Origin: Deltaproteobacteria bacterium | GTDB taxonomy: Bacteria; Desulfobacterota; Desulfuromonadia; Desulfuromonadales; BM103 | NCBI GenBank assembly: GCA_024636215.1 | Contig: JAGXHL010000019.1 | Location: 1-33,050, forward strand | Length of the DNA stretch: 33,050 nt | Reading direction: 5' to 3' | Shown: in pieces, positions 23,528-31,724 of the stretch | How positions within the stretch are numbered: position 1 is the stretch's first letter | Layout: each line of letters begins with the position of its first letter | The notes under the pieces: model-generated | Told to the model about the DNA's origin: nothing | Seen by the model: the letters and a program-made list of their open reading frames with translations, nothing else | Database searches by the model: none | Position numbers and translations under genes: made by a program

Positions 23528-24175
23528 ATGAACGTTTCGGCCAAGGCTGAAGAAATTCTCGAATCTCTTTGGATTGCAACGGAAGAGCAGGGCGAAGATG
23601 CGGCTCATTTCGAGAGGCTTGATATTGTTGCGGAGGATGAAGGTCTGGCTGAACTGGTCCGGTTGGCTTTTGTTGAAGTAAACGGTGACTGGGTTCGTTT
23701 GCGCAAGGAAGGGCGAGAAGAAGCCCGCATGACCGTTCGCAGGCACCGTCTGGCAGAGCGTCTGATGATGGATATTCTTGATATCAAGGGAGACTCAGGC
23801 GATGAGCGGGCCTGTGAGTTCGAACATCTGCTGCACCATGGCGTTGATACCAAGATCTGCACCCTGCTGAATCATCCGACCACCTGTCCGCATGGCAAGC
23901 CGATTCCAGCGGGCAGCTGTTGTGAACAGGCCCGCCAGGAAGGTGAAGTCGGCGTTGTCGCTCTGACTGAACTCAAGGCTCGGGAAAAAGGTGAAATCGC
24001 CTATCTGGCGGCAACCGATGTCAGTAAAATGCAGAAGTTGATGAGTATGGGTGTCCTGCCGGGCAGTGACCTTGTGGTGACCAGAACCTTCCCTTCTTAT
24101 ATCTTTAAGGTCGGCAACTCGGAGTTTGCCGTAGATGCCGAGCTCGCCAGAGAGATCTTTGTTCGCAAAGCCTAG
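23528..24175 (+). CDS. DtxR-like protein with C-terminal FeoA domain
   Basis: This 215-residue protein aligns with metal-dependent regulators of the DtxR/MntR group from the dimerisation domain on. The segments are MTVRRHRLAERLMMDIL, EFEHLLHHGVDTKICTLLNHP and the hallmark CPHGKPIP, followed by a CC pair and then a FeoA/SH3-like domain (about 140-215, MSMGVLPGSDLVV). The N-terminal winged helix seems reduced: between about residues 25 and 55 I cannot find the usual VSxxSVTxML recognition helix. It may be a DNA-binding iron sensor with a divergent helix, or an FeoA-like FeoB partner that has lost DNA binding. AAAGGA precedes the ATG by about 9 bp. It follows feoB and the Cys-rich gene. Confidence 0.85.
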   Translation: MNVSAKAEEILESLWIATEEQGEDAAHFERLDIVAEDEGLAELVRLAFVEVNGDWVRLRKEGREEARMTVRRHRLAERLMMDILDIKGDSGDERACEFEHLLHHGVDTKICTLLNHPTTCPHGKPIPAGSCCEQARQEGEVGVVALTELKAREKGEIAYLAATDVSKMQKLMSMGVLPGSDLVVTRTFPSYIFKVGNSEFAVDAELAREIFVRKA

Positions 24176-24203
24176 GTAAGACTTTGTCAGGACTCTTTAT
24201 CCC

Positions 24204-24232
24204 TTGCAACCAATCTTGTGATTCCCTATAGT
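24204..24232 (+). promoter_or_regulatory. Candidate sigma-70 promoter of the ParM-like gene
   Basis: TTGCAA (24204-24209), a 17-bp spacer and TATAGT (24227-24232) match the consensus at 4 of 6 and 5 of 6 positions. The leader would be about 75 nt and includes a short heptad duplication, AGGCTTG twice at 24262-24275. Confidence 0.5.
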
Positions 24233-24313
24233 CAATGGGATTTTATGCCATCTGGCTTGAGAGGCTTGAGGCTTGATGGTTAGGTTTGGGGGCCCCTAAA
24301 GAAGGAGGAAAGA

Positions 24314-25369
24314 TTGGAAACTCTGGGAATCGACATTGGTTTCGGTTTTACCAAGGCGACGGACGGCAAGCGCGATCTGGTTTTTAAATCGGTTCTGGGT
24401 GAATCGACTGATATTCAGTTTCGCGACGAGATGATCGCCTCGCCCGGTGTAGATGAAAAGCACCTGCAGATAGAGGTCGACGGCAAGTCTTACTTTGTGG
24501 GTGAGCTTGCTGAACGACAAAGTAATGTGCGTTTCTTTACCCTTGACCAGGAGCAGTTCATCGCCAAGTTTGCCAAGGTCTTTGCCCTCGCGGCCACCGC
24601 TCAGATGGTTAAAGGTTTTGTTCCGGTGAACCTGGTAACCGGTCTGCCGATCGGTTCTTACCGGCAGTATAAAGATGAATTAGCCAAGCTCCTGGTTGGC
24701 GAGCACAAGGTCACCGTGGTTGATGCCGATGGCAAGCAGGATGAGAAATCGCTCAGCATCAACAAGGTCCGGGTTGTCCCGCAACCCTTTGGTTCCCTTT
24801 TCAATATGATGCTCAACGACCTCGGCGAGATGGGCGACAAGCGCCTGATCAAGGATAAAATCGGCATCATCGATGTCGGTTTCCGTACCTCCGATTACAC
24901 CATCTCCGACAAGATGCGCTATTCCGAGCGCGGCAGCCGCACCACCGATTCAGGTATCGCAAGAGCCTTCAACGTGATTGCGACCAAGCTGCGCGAGCGC
25001 AGCGGCATCAATGTGGAACTCTATCGTCTTTACGATGCCATTGATGAAGGCAGCATCAAAATCAGAGGCAAGGTCTACGATCTGAAAAGCCTGACAGACC
25101 AGGTCTTCAGCCAACTGGCAACCTCGATTGCCAACGAAGTCGATCGTCTCTGGGTGGACGATTGGGATATCGACGCCATGGTCATCACCGGTGGTGGCGG
25201 AGCGGTTCTGGCGAAGTACCTCAAGCCGCTTCTTAACGGCGAAATCATCGAGACGGACCCGGAACTGGATATGCGCCTTTACAACGTGCATGGCTATCGC
25301 AAGTTCGGGCAACACCTCTGGGCCCGCGGCAACACACCGCCTCAGGCACCGGCCACCACGACCAGCTGA
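24314..25369 (+). CDS. ParM/StbA-like actin-family ATPase
   Basis: This 351-residue protein starts with TTG, supported by an ideal AAGGAGG five bases upstream. Actin-fold ATP-site motifs are visible: phosphate-1 LGIDIGFGFTKA near residue 4, phosphate-2 IGIIDVGFRTSDYTI in the middle, and the adenosine motif MVITGGGGAVLAKYL near residue 290. ParM proteins polymerise and push plasmids apart together with the adaptor ParR and a parC site. No parR or parC-like iteron array is found next to it, and the flanks are ordinary chromosomal genes. It may be a chromosomal filament protein with another cargo, or be served by an adaptor elsewhere. It has its own promoter and terminator. Confidence 0.85.
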   Translation: METLGIDIGFGFTKATDGKRDLVFKSVLGESTDIQFRDEMIASPGVDEKHLQIEVDGKSYFVGELAERQSNVRFFTLDQEQFIAKFAKVFALAATAQMVKGFVPVNLVTGLPIGSYRQYKDELAKLLVGEHKVTVVDADGKQDEKSLSINKVRVVPQPFGSLFNMMLNDLGEMGDKRLIKDKIGIIDVGFRTSDYTISDKMRYSERGSRTTDSGIARAFNVIATKLRERSGINVELYRLYDAIDEGSIKIRGKVYDLKSLTDQVFSQLATSIANEVDRLWVDDWDIDAMVITGGGGAVLAKYLKPLLNGEIIETDPELDMRLYNVHGYRKFGQHLWARGNTPPQAPATTTS

Positions 25370-25381
25370 ACCGCCCCGATC

Positions 25382-25407
25382 CGCCCCCATTTTTTGGGGG
25401 CGTTTTG
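25382..25407 (+). terminator. Rho-independent terminator of the ParM-like gene
   Basis: An 8-bp stem (CGCCCCCA at 25382-25389, complement at 25395-25402) with a T5 loop is followed by TTTT, 12 bp after the stop codon. It isolates the ParM-like gene from rnr. Confidence 0.88.
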
Positions 25408-25505
25408 TATTCATCTCTTGGGTGCAGGATGCGGTGAGCAACCAACCGCAACGATCCCGATTGGAAAAAGGTCAAAACTCCTGTTTGGAGATTAAGGTCA
25501 AAACA

Positions 25506-27674
25506 ATGGATTTCAGCGATATCCTTGATTTGCTGCAGAAACGCGCCAATCGTCCTCTCAGCCTCAAAGAGCTGCAGAGCATGCTTGAGCTCAGCGCAGG
25601 CGAGCGCAAGATGCTCGGCAAGAGTCTCAAGGACATGGTCCGTGACGGCTCGCTGGTGCAGTTGAAAGGCGGCCGGTTTGCCTTGCCGCACAAGGTGAAC
25701 CTGGTCGTAGGTACGATTTCGGTGCATCGTGACGGTTATGCTTTTGTCACTCCGGCCGAGGCCAGGGCCGGGGATGTTTTTATTCCGGCCCGCCATGTTC
25801 GCCCGGCCATGCATGGCGACATGGTGGTTGTGCGCCTGGAGCGCTCCTTGCGGACCGGCAAACCTGAAGGTCGCGTAATTCATGTCGAGAAGAGGGCGCA
25901 CCGCACTGTGGTCGGCCGCTATCAGCTGGAGCAGGGGGTCGGCTCTGTTGCTGCGGTCGACCCCCGCCTGCAGGACGATATCCTCATTCCACCTGATGCC
26001 ACCGCTGGCGCTCGCCAGGGACAGATGGTTGTGGTTGATATTGGCACCTATCCAGGGCGCACCCGTGGAGCCATCGGCCGGATCACAGAAGTCCTCGGCG
26101 ATGCTTCAGACCCTGAGGTTGAGATTAAGATTGCTGCGATCCAGTTCAATCTGCCTTACGAGTTCTCAGCCGAGGTCCTTGCTGCCGCAGACAGCGTCCC
26201 GCAGCAGGTTGGCAGAGAGGACCTTGCTGAACGCGAAGATCTGCGCGCTTTGAATTTCGTCACCATTGATGGAGAAACGGCGAAGGACTTCGATGATGCA
26301 GTGGCTGTGACCCGCATCAATGACGGTTACCGTCTTTGGGTTGCCATTGCCGATGTTGCTCATTACGTTGCCGTTGGCAGCGTGATCGACAAGGAGGCCC
26401 TTGAGCGCGGCACCAGCGTCTATTTTCCCGGGGCCTGTCTGCCGATGCTGCCCGAGACTCTGAGTAACGGCATCTGTTCACTCAAGCCACAGGTCGACAG
26501 ACTGGTGCTGGTCGCTGAGCTTGATTTCGATGCCAGGGGCCAACGCGTCGGCTCGCGTTTTTGCCAGGCGGTCATGCGCAGCCGAGCACGCTTAACCTAC
26601 ACTACGGTTGCTGCGATTCTGGTCGATGAAGACCCGGACGTTCGCATGGAGCATGAAGCTCTGCTTGCCGATCTTGAATTGATGCGAGAGCTCGCCGAAC
26701 GGCGCATCGCCTGTCGGCATCAACGTGGCAGCCTCGACTTCGATCTTCCTGAAGCGCAGATCCTGCTTGACCTTCAGGGCCGCCCGGAGGCTATTGTCCG
26801 GTCTGAACGCAATCTGGCTCATCGTCTGATCGAGGAATTCATGCTGGCGGCCAATGAGGCGGTTGCTTTCTGGCTGGTGCAACAGCGCGAGCCGATGATA
26901 TTCAGGGTTCATGAGGCGCCGAGTGAGGGGAAAATGGCCGCCTTCCAGGAGTTTATTGCCTACTTCAATCAGGGCATCTCTCTGCCGGTGGAAGGCGTTA
27001 AGCCGAAACTGCTGCAGGAATTTCTTGAGCGGGTGGCCGGGCAACCGGAAGAGCATGTGATTAATCACGTCCTGTTGCGGAGTTTGCCGCAGGCTTACTA
27101 CTCGGTGCAAAATCTGGGGCATTTTGGCCTGGCGGCTGATAACTATTGCCACTTCACTTCGCCGATTCGACGCTACCCCGATCTGATGGTGCATCGCATC
27201 CTGAAAAACAAGCTTATGCAGGGCGCCCCGGCGGGCAAGGCTAATGCCTTGCCTTTGCAGGAGATCGCCCAAAGCTCTTCGCTTACCGAGCGCCGGGCGA
27301 TGGACGCCGAACGGGACATTGTCAAGCTGAAAAAATGTCAATTTGTTATCGATAAAGTAGGCGAAAAATTTTCCGGCATGGTAACCTCGGTGCAGGCATT
27401 TGGCTTCTTTGTCGAATTAGATGACATCTATGTTGAAGGCTTGGTGCATGTCTCCGGCCTGGAGGATGATTTCTACCAGTACGAAGAGGAACGTCACCGC
27501 CTGATCGGCATGAATCGACGCCGGCAATTCGCCATCGGTTCGACGGTTGAAGTGTGTGTCCACAAGGTTGACCTCGACCGTCGTGAAATCGACTTCAGGT
27601 TGGTTGAAGGGCGAGATCCGGGACGCGGAACGCGGCACGGGGGGCGCGGCAAACGCAAACCCCAAGTATCGTAA
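25506..27674 (+). CDS. rnr: Ribonuclease R
   Basis: The start is placed at the ATG at 25506 (MDFSDILDLLQKRANRPLSL), giving 722 residues, with AAGG about 9 bp upstream. The frame is open further 5' but there runs through the ParM gene and its terminator. Domains in order are an N-terminal winged helix (about 1-65), cold-shock OB domains (about 70-230), the RNB catalytic domain with the metal-binding aspartates in TIDGETAKDFDDAV (253-266), and SPIRRYPDLMVHRIL, then an S1 domain (GMVTSVQAFGFFVELDDIYVEGLVHV) and a basic tail. It degrades structured RNA 3' to 5'. It heads a + strand run with ribF, aroE and the pilus ATPase genes; no strong promoter of its own was seen in the 98-bp gap. Confidence 0.93.
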   Translation: MDFSDILDLLQKRANRPLSLKELQSMLELSAGERKMLGKSLKDMVRDGSLVQLKGGRFALPHKVNLVVGTISVHRDGYAFVTPAEARAGDVFIPARHVRPAMHGDMVVVRLERSLRTGKPEGRVIHVEKRAHRTVVGRYQLEQGVGSVAAVDPRLQDDILIPPDATAGARQGQMVVVDIGTYPGRTRGAIGRITEVLGDASDPEVEIKIAAIQFNLPYEFSAEVLAAADSVPQQVGREDLAEREDLRALNFVTIDGETAKDFDDAVAVTRINDGYRLWVAIADVAHYVAVGSVIDKEALERGTSVYFPGACLPMLPETLSNGICSLKPQVDRLVLVAELDFDARGQRVGSRFCQAVMRSRARLTYTTVAAILVDEDPDVRMEHEALLADLELMRELAERRIACRHQRGSLDFDLPEAQILLDLQGRPEAIVRSERNLAHRLIEEFMLAANEAVAFWLVQQREPMIFRVHEAPSEGKMAAFQEFIAYFNQGISLPVEGVKPKLLQEFLERVAGQPEEHVINHVLLRSLPQAYYSVQNLGHFGLAADNYCHFTSPIRRYPDLMVHRILKNKLMQGAPAGKANALPLQEIAQSSSLTERRAMDAERDIVKLKKCQFVIDKVGEKFSGMVTSVQAFGFFVELDDIYVEGLVHVSGLEDDFYQYEEERHRLIGMNRRRQFAIGSTVEVCVHKVDLDRREIDFRLVEGRDPGRGTRHGGRGKRKPQVS

Positions 27675-27728
27675 ACAGGACAAGACAGAAAGGCAATGGC
27701 CCCGTTTTGAGGCTGTTCCAGCATTGCT

Positions 27729-28736
27729 ATGCAGGTAGTCAGAGATCTCGACACTTTAAAAGAACAACCCTGCCGAACAGTTTTAACGATCGGCAATTTT
27801 GATGGTGTCCATCTCGGTCATCGTGAAATTTTTCGGCGTGTGGTCGAAAAAGCACGCGCCTTGAAGGGGACAGCCGTCGTCGTGACCTTTGAACCTCATC
27901 CGCTACATATGCTGGCGCCCGACAAGGCGCCGCGGCGGTTGAATACTGCCGAAGAAAAAGTTCGTCTGCTTGCTGCCTCCTGTATCGACCTGCTGGTTGT
28001 CCTCAATTTTGATCGACATCTTGCGGAGATGTCAGCCGAAGCCTTTGTCCGTGATCTCCTCGTTGACAAACTGGGCGTCGAGCACCTGATCATTGGTTAT
28101 GACTATGCTTTCGGCCGCAATCGGCAGGGCAATGCGGCCTTCCTCAAGGAGAAGAGCCGGCAGTACGGCTTTACCCTGGAGGTTCTGGAGCCGGTCCGTG
28201 CCGAGCAGCAGGTGCATAGTTCCACGGCAATCCGTGAGATCCTTAAAGAAGGTCGGGTAGCCGCAGCTGTATCAGTTCTTGGCCGCAATTATACCCTCGA
28301 CGGTGTGGTTGTGCATGGTGACGGGCGAGGTCGCAAGCTTGGCTTTCCAACCGCCAACCTCTCCACAGAGAAAGAGCTTTTGCCCTGTGACGGCGTCTAT
28401 GCCGTCAAAGTGAAATGGCGCGATCATTATTACGATGGTGTGATCAATATTGGCCACAGGCCCACTTTCTTGGGTGACAAAAACATTTCGGGTGAAAAAA
28501 TCACCCTTGAGATCCATCTTCTTGATTTTCAGGATGACCTGTACGGGGAACGTTTGAGAATCTACTTTGTCGATCGCTTGCGCGGCGAGCAGAAATTTGC
28601 CACGGTTGACGCCCTGCAGGAGGCTGTCCTCAAGGATATTGAACAGGCCCGCGGGAAATTGGCTAAAGCCCAGGTCGTTGAATATCGAGAATATCTCGAT
28701 TGCGGTTATAACGATAGCCTCGATGGAGTGAACTGA
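27729..28736 (+). CDS. ribF: Bifunctional riboflavin kinase / FMN adenylyltransferase
   Basis: This 335-residue protein has the nucleotidyltransferase domain first: TIGNFDGVHLGHREIF with the HxGH-like motif, then VVTFEPHPLHML and HSSTAIREIL. The riboflavin kinase domain begins near residue 185 (GRNYTLDGVVVHGDGRGRKLGFPTANL) and contains GVINIGHRPTF and LEIHLLDFQDDLYGE. It converts riboflavin to FMN and then FAD in the cytosol. Length is normal. It lies 54 bp after rnr and 1 bp before aroE, so it belongs to the same transcript. The ribosome site is poor (GAGG about 15 bases before the ATG). Confidence 0.95.
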   Translation: MQVVRDLDTLKEQPCRTVLTIGNFDGVHLGHREIFRRVVEKARALKGTAVVVTFEPHPLHMLAPDKAPRRLNTAEEKVRLLAASCIDLLVVLNFDRHLAEMSAEAFVRDLLVDKLGVEHLIIGYDYAFGRNRQGNAAFLKEKSRQYGFTLEVLEPVRAEQQVHSSTAIREILKEGRVAAAVSVLGRNYTLDGVVVHGDGRGRKLGFPTANLSTEKELLPCDGVYAVKVKWRDHYYDGVINIGHRPTFLGDKNISGEKITLEIHLLDFQDDLYGERLRIYFVDRLRGEQKFATVDALQEAVLKDIEQARGKLAKAQVVEYREYLDCGYNDSLDGVN

Positions 28737-28737
28737 A

Positions 28738-29598
28738 ATGCAAATGAGCGGCAAGACCGCGGTGGTCGGAATTTTTGGTGACCCGGTCGCCCATTCACTT
28801 TCGCCACGCATGCAGAATGCTGCGATAGAGGCCAGTGGTCTCGACGCGGTTTACGTGCCATTTCACGTCACTGCGGCACAGTTATGTGACGCGGTGAAGG
28901 CCATCCCTGCGCTGGCGATACGGGGTGTCAACCTGACCATTCCGCACAAAGAGGCGGCCTGTGGCCTGGTCGATGATCTTGATCCTCAAGCACAGATAAT
29001 CGGTGCGATTAATACCATTGTTAACGATAACGGTCGTCTCAAAGGCTACAACACCGATGGCCTCGGTCTATTAAAAGCCCTGAAACAGGAGCTTGACCTC
29101 GAGGTCGCCGGCAAGCGAATCCTGTTACTTGGCGCCGGCGGCGCATGTCGTGCTGCGCTGGTTGCCCTCTGTCAGGCCAATGCGGCATGGATCGGAATCG
29201 CAAATCGAACCGACACCAGGGCGCAGCAGTTGATTGCCGAATTCTCGACAAAATTTTCAGGCACGGCTTTTGCTCATTATCAACTTGTCTCATCTCTGTT
29301 AAGGGCTTGTGACCAACCGGTCGATTTGCTGGTTAACACAACGTCGGTTGGCCTCCAAGGAGATGATTTCGGCTTCCCTGTGGTCAACTGTCTCAAATCG
29401 GGCGGGGCTGTGTACGACATGGTTTATACGTCTGAGCCGACGGTATTGCTTGCTCAGGCAAGAACTCAGGGTCTGGCTGCCGCCGATGGCCTGGGTATGC
29501 TCTCCGCACAGGGCGAGGCCGCATTCGAACTCTGGTTCGGCTGTGCCCCGGAGGAGAATGTCATGCGCCGGATGCTGAATGGTCCACAGGAAATTTAA
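28738..29598 (+). CDS. aroE: Shikimate 5-dehydrogenase
   Basis: This 286-residue NADP-dependent enzyme of the shikimate pathway reduces 3-dehydroshikimate. The substrate site shows HSLSPRMQNAA, the catalytic Lys in NLTIPHKEAA and the Asp in KGYNTDGLG. The Rossmann part has LLLGAGGACRAAL and ANRTDTRAQQL, followed by LLVNTTSVGL and the late AADGLGMLSAQGEAAFELW. The ATG at 28738 has GGAGTG 8 bp upstream; a second ATG two codons later (28744) is possible. It starts 1 bp after ribF. No terminator follows, but a new promoter for pilB begins 35 bp after the stop. Confidence 0.95.
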   Translation: MQMSGKTAVVGIFGDPVAHSLSPRMQNAAIEASGLDAVYVPFHVTAAQLCDAVKAIPALAIRGVNLTIPHKEAACGLVDDLDPQAQIIGAINTIVNDNGRLKGYNTDGLGLLKALKQELDLEVAGKRILLLGAGGACRAALVALCQANAAWIGIANRTDTRAQQLIAEFSTKFSGTAFAHYQLVSSLLRACDQPVDLLVNTTSVGLQGDDFGFPVVNCLKSGGAVYDMVYTSEPTVLLAQARTQGLAAADGLGMLSAQGEAAFELWFGCAPEENVMRRMLNGPQEI

Positions 29599-29632
29599 GT
29601 TTTGATTCCAATTGGTTACATGGGTATCTCGC

Positions 29633-29662
29633 TTGACAGGCCTCTTGTGCTTTCGTTAGAAT
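29633..29662 (+). promoter_or_regulatory. Strong sigma-70 promoter upstream of pilB
   Basis: A perfect TTGACA (29633-29638) and TAGAAT (29657-29662) are separated by 18 bp, 165 bp before the pilB ATG. The implied leader is about 155 nt. Confidence 0.7.
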
Positions 29663-29748
29663 GCCGAAGTTGATTTGAGGGTTACTCTGTCTGTTTTGTT
29701 ATGTGTTCACTAAGGTTTGGGTGCTGGTGTCTGATCATTGCTTATGTT

Positions 29749-29782
29749 GGATAACGGCTTGAGTCGGATAACCGGTTGAGTC
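29749..29782 (+). repeat. Two adjacent 17-bp direct repeats in the pilB leader
   Basis: GGATAACGGCTTGAGTC (29749-29765) is followed at once by GGATAACCGGTTGAGTC (29766-29782), identical at 15 of 17 positions. They lie about 45 bp before the pilB start, downstream of the promoter, where a protein or RNA fold could control expression. Confidence 0.7.
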
Positions 29783-29826
29783 GCAGACAGGCCCAACTGA
29801 CTTCAGGGGGAAGAAGATAACTTTCT

Positions 29827-31527
29827 ATGGCTGCTAATCGTCTCGGCGAACTTCTGGTTCGCAACAAATTAATTGACGAGCAACAACTTGCCAAAGCGCT
29901 TGAAGAGCAGAAAGCCTCTGGAGGCCGTCTCGGCGCCAGTCTGGTTAAGCTTGGCTACCTGAAAGAAGAAGACCTCGCGGCTTTTTTGTCGCGTCAATAT
30001 GGCGTCCCGTCCATCAACCTCAGTGAATTTGAAATCGATGAAAGCGTCGTCAAACTGATCCCTGCCGAAGTTGTGCAGAAGTATCAGCTGATTCCGGTTA
30101 ACCGGGCTGGTTCGACTTTGATCGTCGCCATGGCCGACCCCTCCAATATCTTCGCCATCGACGACATCAAGTTCATGACCGGCTATAACGTCGAAGTCGT
30201 TGTCTCTGCCGAAGCCAGCATCAAAGCAGCCATCGATAAATACTACGATCAGAGCGCGTCTTTTGACGATGTCATGGGTGATCTCGATGATATCGACCTG
30301 GAGGTTATCGACGACGGTGACGAAATTGACACCAGTGAGCTGGAAAAGGCCAGTGAAGATGCCCCGGTTGTCAAGCTGGTCAACCTGATCCTCACCGACG
30401 CGATCAAGAAGGGCGCCTCCGATATTCACGTTGAGCCCTACGAAAAATCCTTCCGGGTCCGCTACCGGATTGACGGTGTTCTTCACGAAGTCATGAAGCC
30501 GCCCCTCAAACTTAAAAACGCCCTGACCTCGCGTATCAAGATCATGTCGGAGATGGATATCTCCGAGCGGCGCCTGCCTCAGGACGGACGAATCAAGATC
30601 AAGCTGCCCGGCGGCAAGGACATGGACTACCGTGTCAACTGTCTGCCGACCCTGTTTGGTGAAAAGATCTGTCTGCGTTTGCTCGACAAGTCGAACCTGC
30701 AGCTGGATATGACCAAACTCGGTTACGAAGAACAGTCTCTGAAGTGGTTCAAGGAGCAGATCCACAAACCCTTCGGCATGGTCCTGGTGACCGGGCCAAC
30801 CGGTTCCGGCAAAACGGTCTCCCTGTATTCCGCGCTGGGTGAATTGAATACTCCTACGGAAAACATCTCAACCGCTGAAGATCCGGTCGAATTCAACTTT
30901 GCCGGTATCAACCAGTGTCAGATGCATGAAGAAATTGGCCTTAACTTCGCTTCCGCTCTGCGTGCTTTTTTGCGTCAGGATCCTGATATCATCATGATCG
31001 GCGAGATCCGCGACTTCGAAACGGCCGAGATCGGCGTAAAGGCAGCGCTGACCGGTCACCTGGTGCTGTCAACGCTGCACACCAACGACTGCCCGAGTAC
31101 TGTCAACCGTCTGCTCAATATGGGTATCGAGCCCTTCCTGGTGGCTTCGGCGGTCAACCTGATTACCGGCCAGCGCCTCGGTCGTCGCCTCTGTCAGGAG
31201 TGCCAGGTTCCCGAAGATATCCCCAGGGAGACGCTCATCCAGGCCGGGGTTCCCGAAGACAAGGTCGACACCTTTAACAGTTACCGGGGCGAGGGTTGTC
31301 CGAAATGCAACGATACCGGCTACAAGGGCCGGGTTGGATTCTACCAGGTCATGCCGATGTTCGAAGAGTTGCGCGAGTTGATTCTGGCTGGCGCCAACAC
31401 GGCTGAACTGAAGCGTGAATCGATGCGGCTCGGTGTCAAAACCATGCGTCAGGCAGCCCTGACGAAAATGGACGAACGCATCACCTCGTTTGAAGAAACC
31501 CTGCGCTGTACCATCGCAGACGACTAG
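29827..31527 (+). CDS. pilB: Type IV pilus assembly ATPase PilB
   Basis: This 566-residue secretion ATPase has an N-terminal MshEN-type domain (about 1-150: RLGELLVRNKLIDEQQL, LGASLVKLGYLKEEDLAAFL), a linker rich in Asp and Glu, and the GspE core. Walker A is GPTGSGKT (323-330), the Asp box is AEDPVEF, and Walker B is IIMIGEIRDFETAEIG. The His box is HLVLSTLHTNDCPSTVNRL. A four-Cys zinc site is formed by CQEC (456-459) and CPKC (491-494). It powers pilus extension at the inner membrane. Length and motifs are normal for PilB and separate it from the following PilT. MshEN domains of some homologues bind c-di-GMP; I infer only that this one may. Confidence 0.93.
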   Translation: MAANRLGELLVRNKLIDEQQLAKALEEQKASGGRLGASLVKLGYLKEEDLAAFLSRQYGVPSINLSEFEIDESVVKLIPAEVVQKYQLIPVNRAGSTLIVAMADPSNIFAIDDIKFMTGYNVEVVVSAEASIKAAIDKYYDQSASFDDVMGDLDDIDLEVIDDGDEIDTSELEKASEDAPVVKLVNLILTDAIKKGASDIHVEPYEKSFRVRYRIDGVLHEVMKPPLKLKNALTSRIKIMSEMDISERRLPQDGRIKIKLPGGKDMDYRVNCLPTLFGEKICLRLLDKSNLQLDMTKLGYEEQSLKWFKEQIHKPFGMVLVTGPTGSGKTVSLYSALGELNTPTENISTAEDPVEFNFAGINQCQMHEEIGLNFASALRAFLRQDPDIIMIGEIRDFETAEIGVKAALTGHLVLSTLHTNDCPSTVNRLLNMGIEPFLVASAVNLITGQRLGRRLCQECQVPEDIPRETLIQAGVPEDKVDTFNSYRGEGCPKCNDTGYKGRVGFYQVMPMFEELRELILAGANTAELKRESMRLGVKTMRQAALTKMDERITSFEETLRCTIADD

Positions 31528-31532
31528 GGCCT

Positions 31533-31548
31533 GTCCCCGCATGGGGAC
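31533..31548 (+). repeat. REP-like hairpin after pilB
   Basis: GTCCCC (31533-31538) pairs with GGGGAC (31543-31548) around a GCAT loop, 6 bp after the pilB stop, and is followed by CTGTCCC-TATGG-TCCC echoes of the same arm. No T tract follows, so it is not a classical terminator; it resembles short REP-type palindromes. Confidence 0.55.
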
Positions 31549-31572
31549 TGTCCCTATGGTCCCTCGTAGCGC

Positions 31573-31707
31573 GTGGCGAGCGGCGCGTGGCGAGAAAAAC
31601 CGATTAAAGAAAAGTGAGCTCTTTACCTCACTGTTTCGGCAGAATAGTTCAACCATGGGGATACTCCCCAAAGATGTCCGCGCCACGCGCCACGCGCCAC
31701 GCGCCAC
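31573..31707. repeat. Inverted pair of GTGGCGM heptad arrays between pilB and pilT
   Basis: On the left, GTGGCGA, GCGGCGC and GTGGCGA (31573-31593) repeat with 7-bp period. On the right, four exact GCGCCAC units (31680-31707) are the reverse complement, GTGGCGC. The arms could pair across 86 bp, which hold two smaller hairpins: AGTGAG with CTCACT, and TGGGG with CCCCA. The right arm ends 17 bp before the pilT ATG. Confidence 0.8.
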
Positions 31708-31724
31708 ACAGTCCCAGGTGAAAC

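Noticed and set aside
25128..25505. Longer N terminus for RNase R.
   Set aside because: The extension overlaps the ParM gene and its terminator in another frame; the family start MDFSDIL has a ribosome site.
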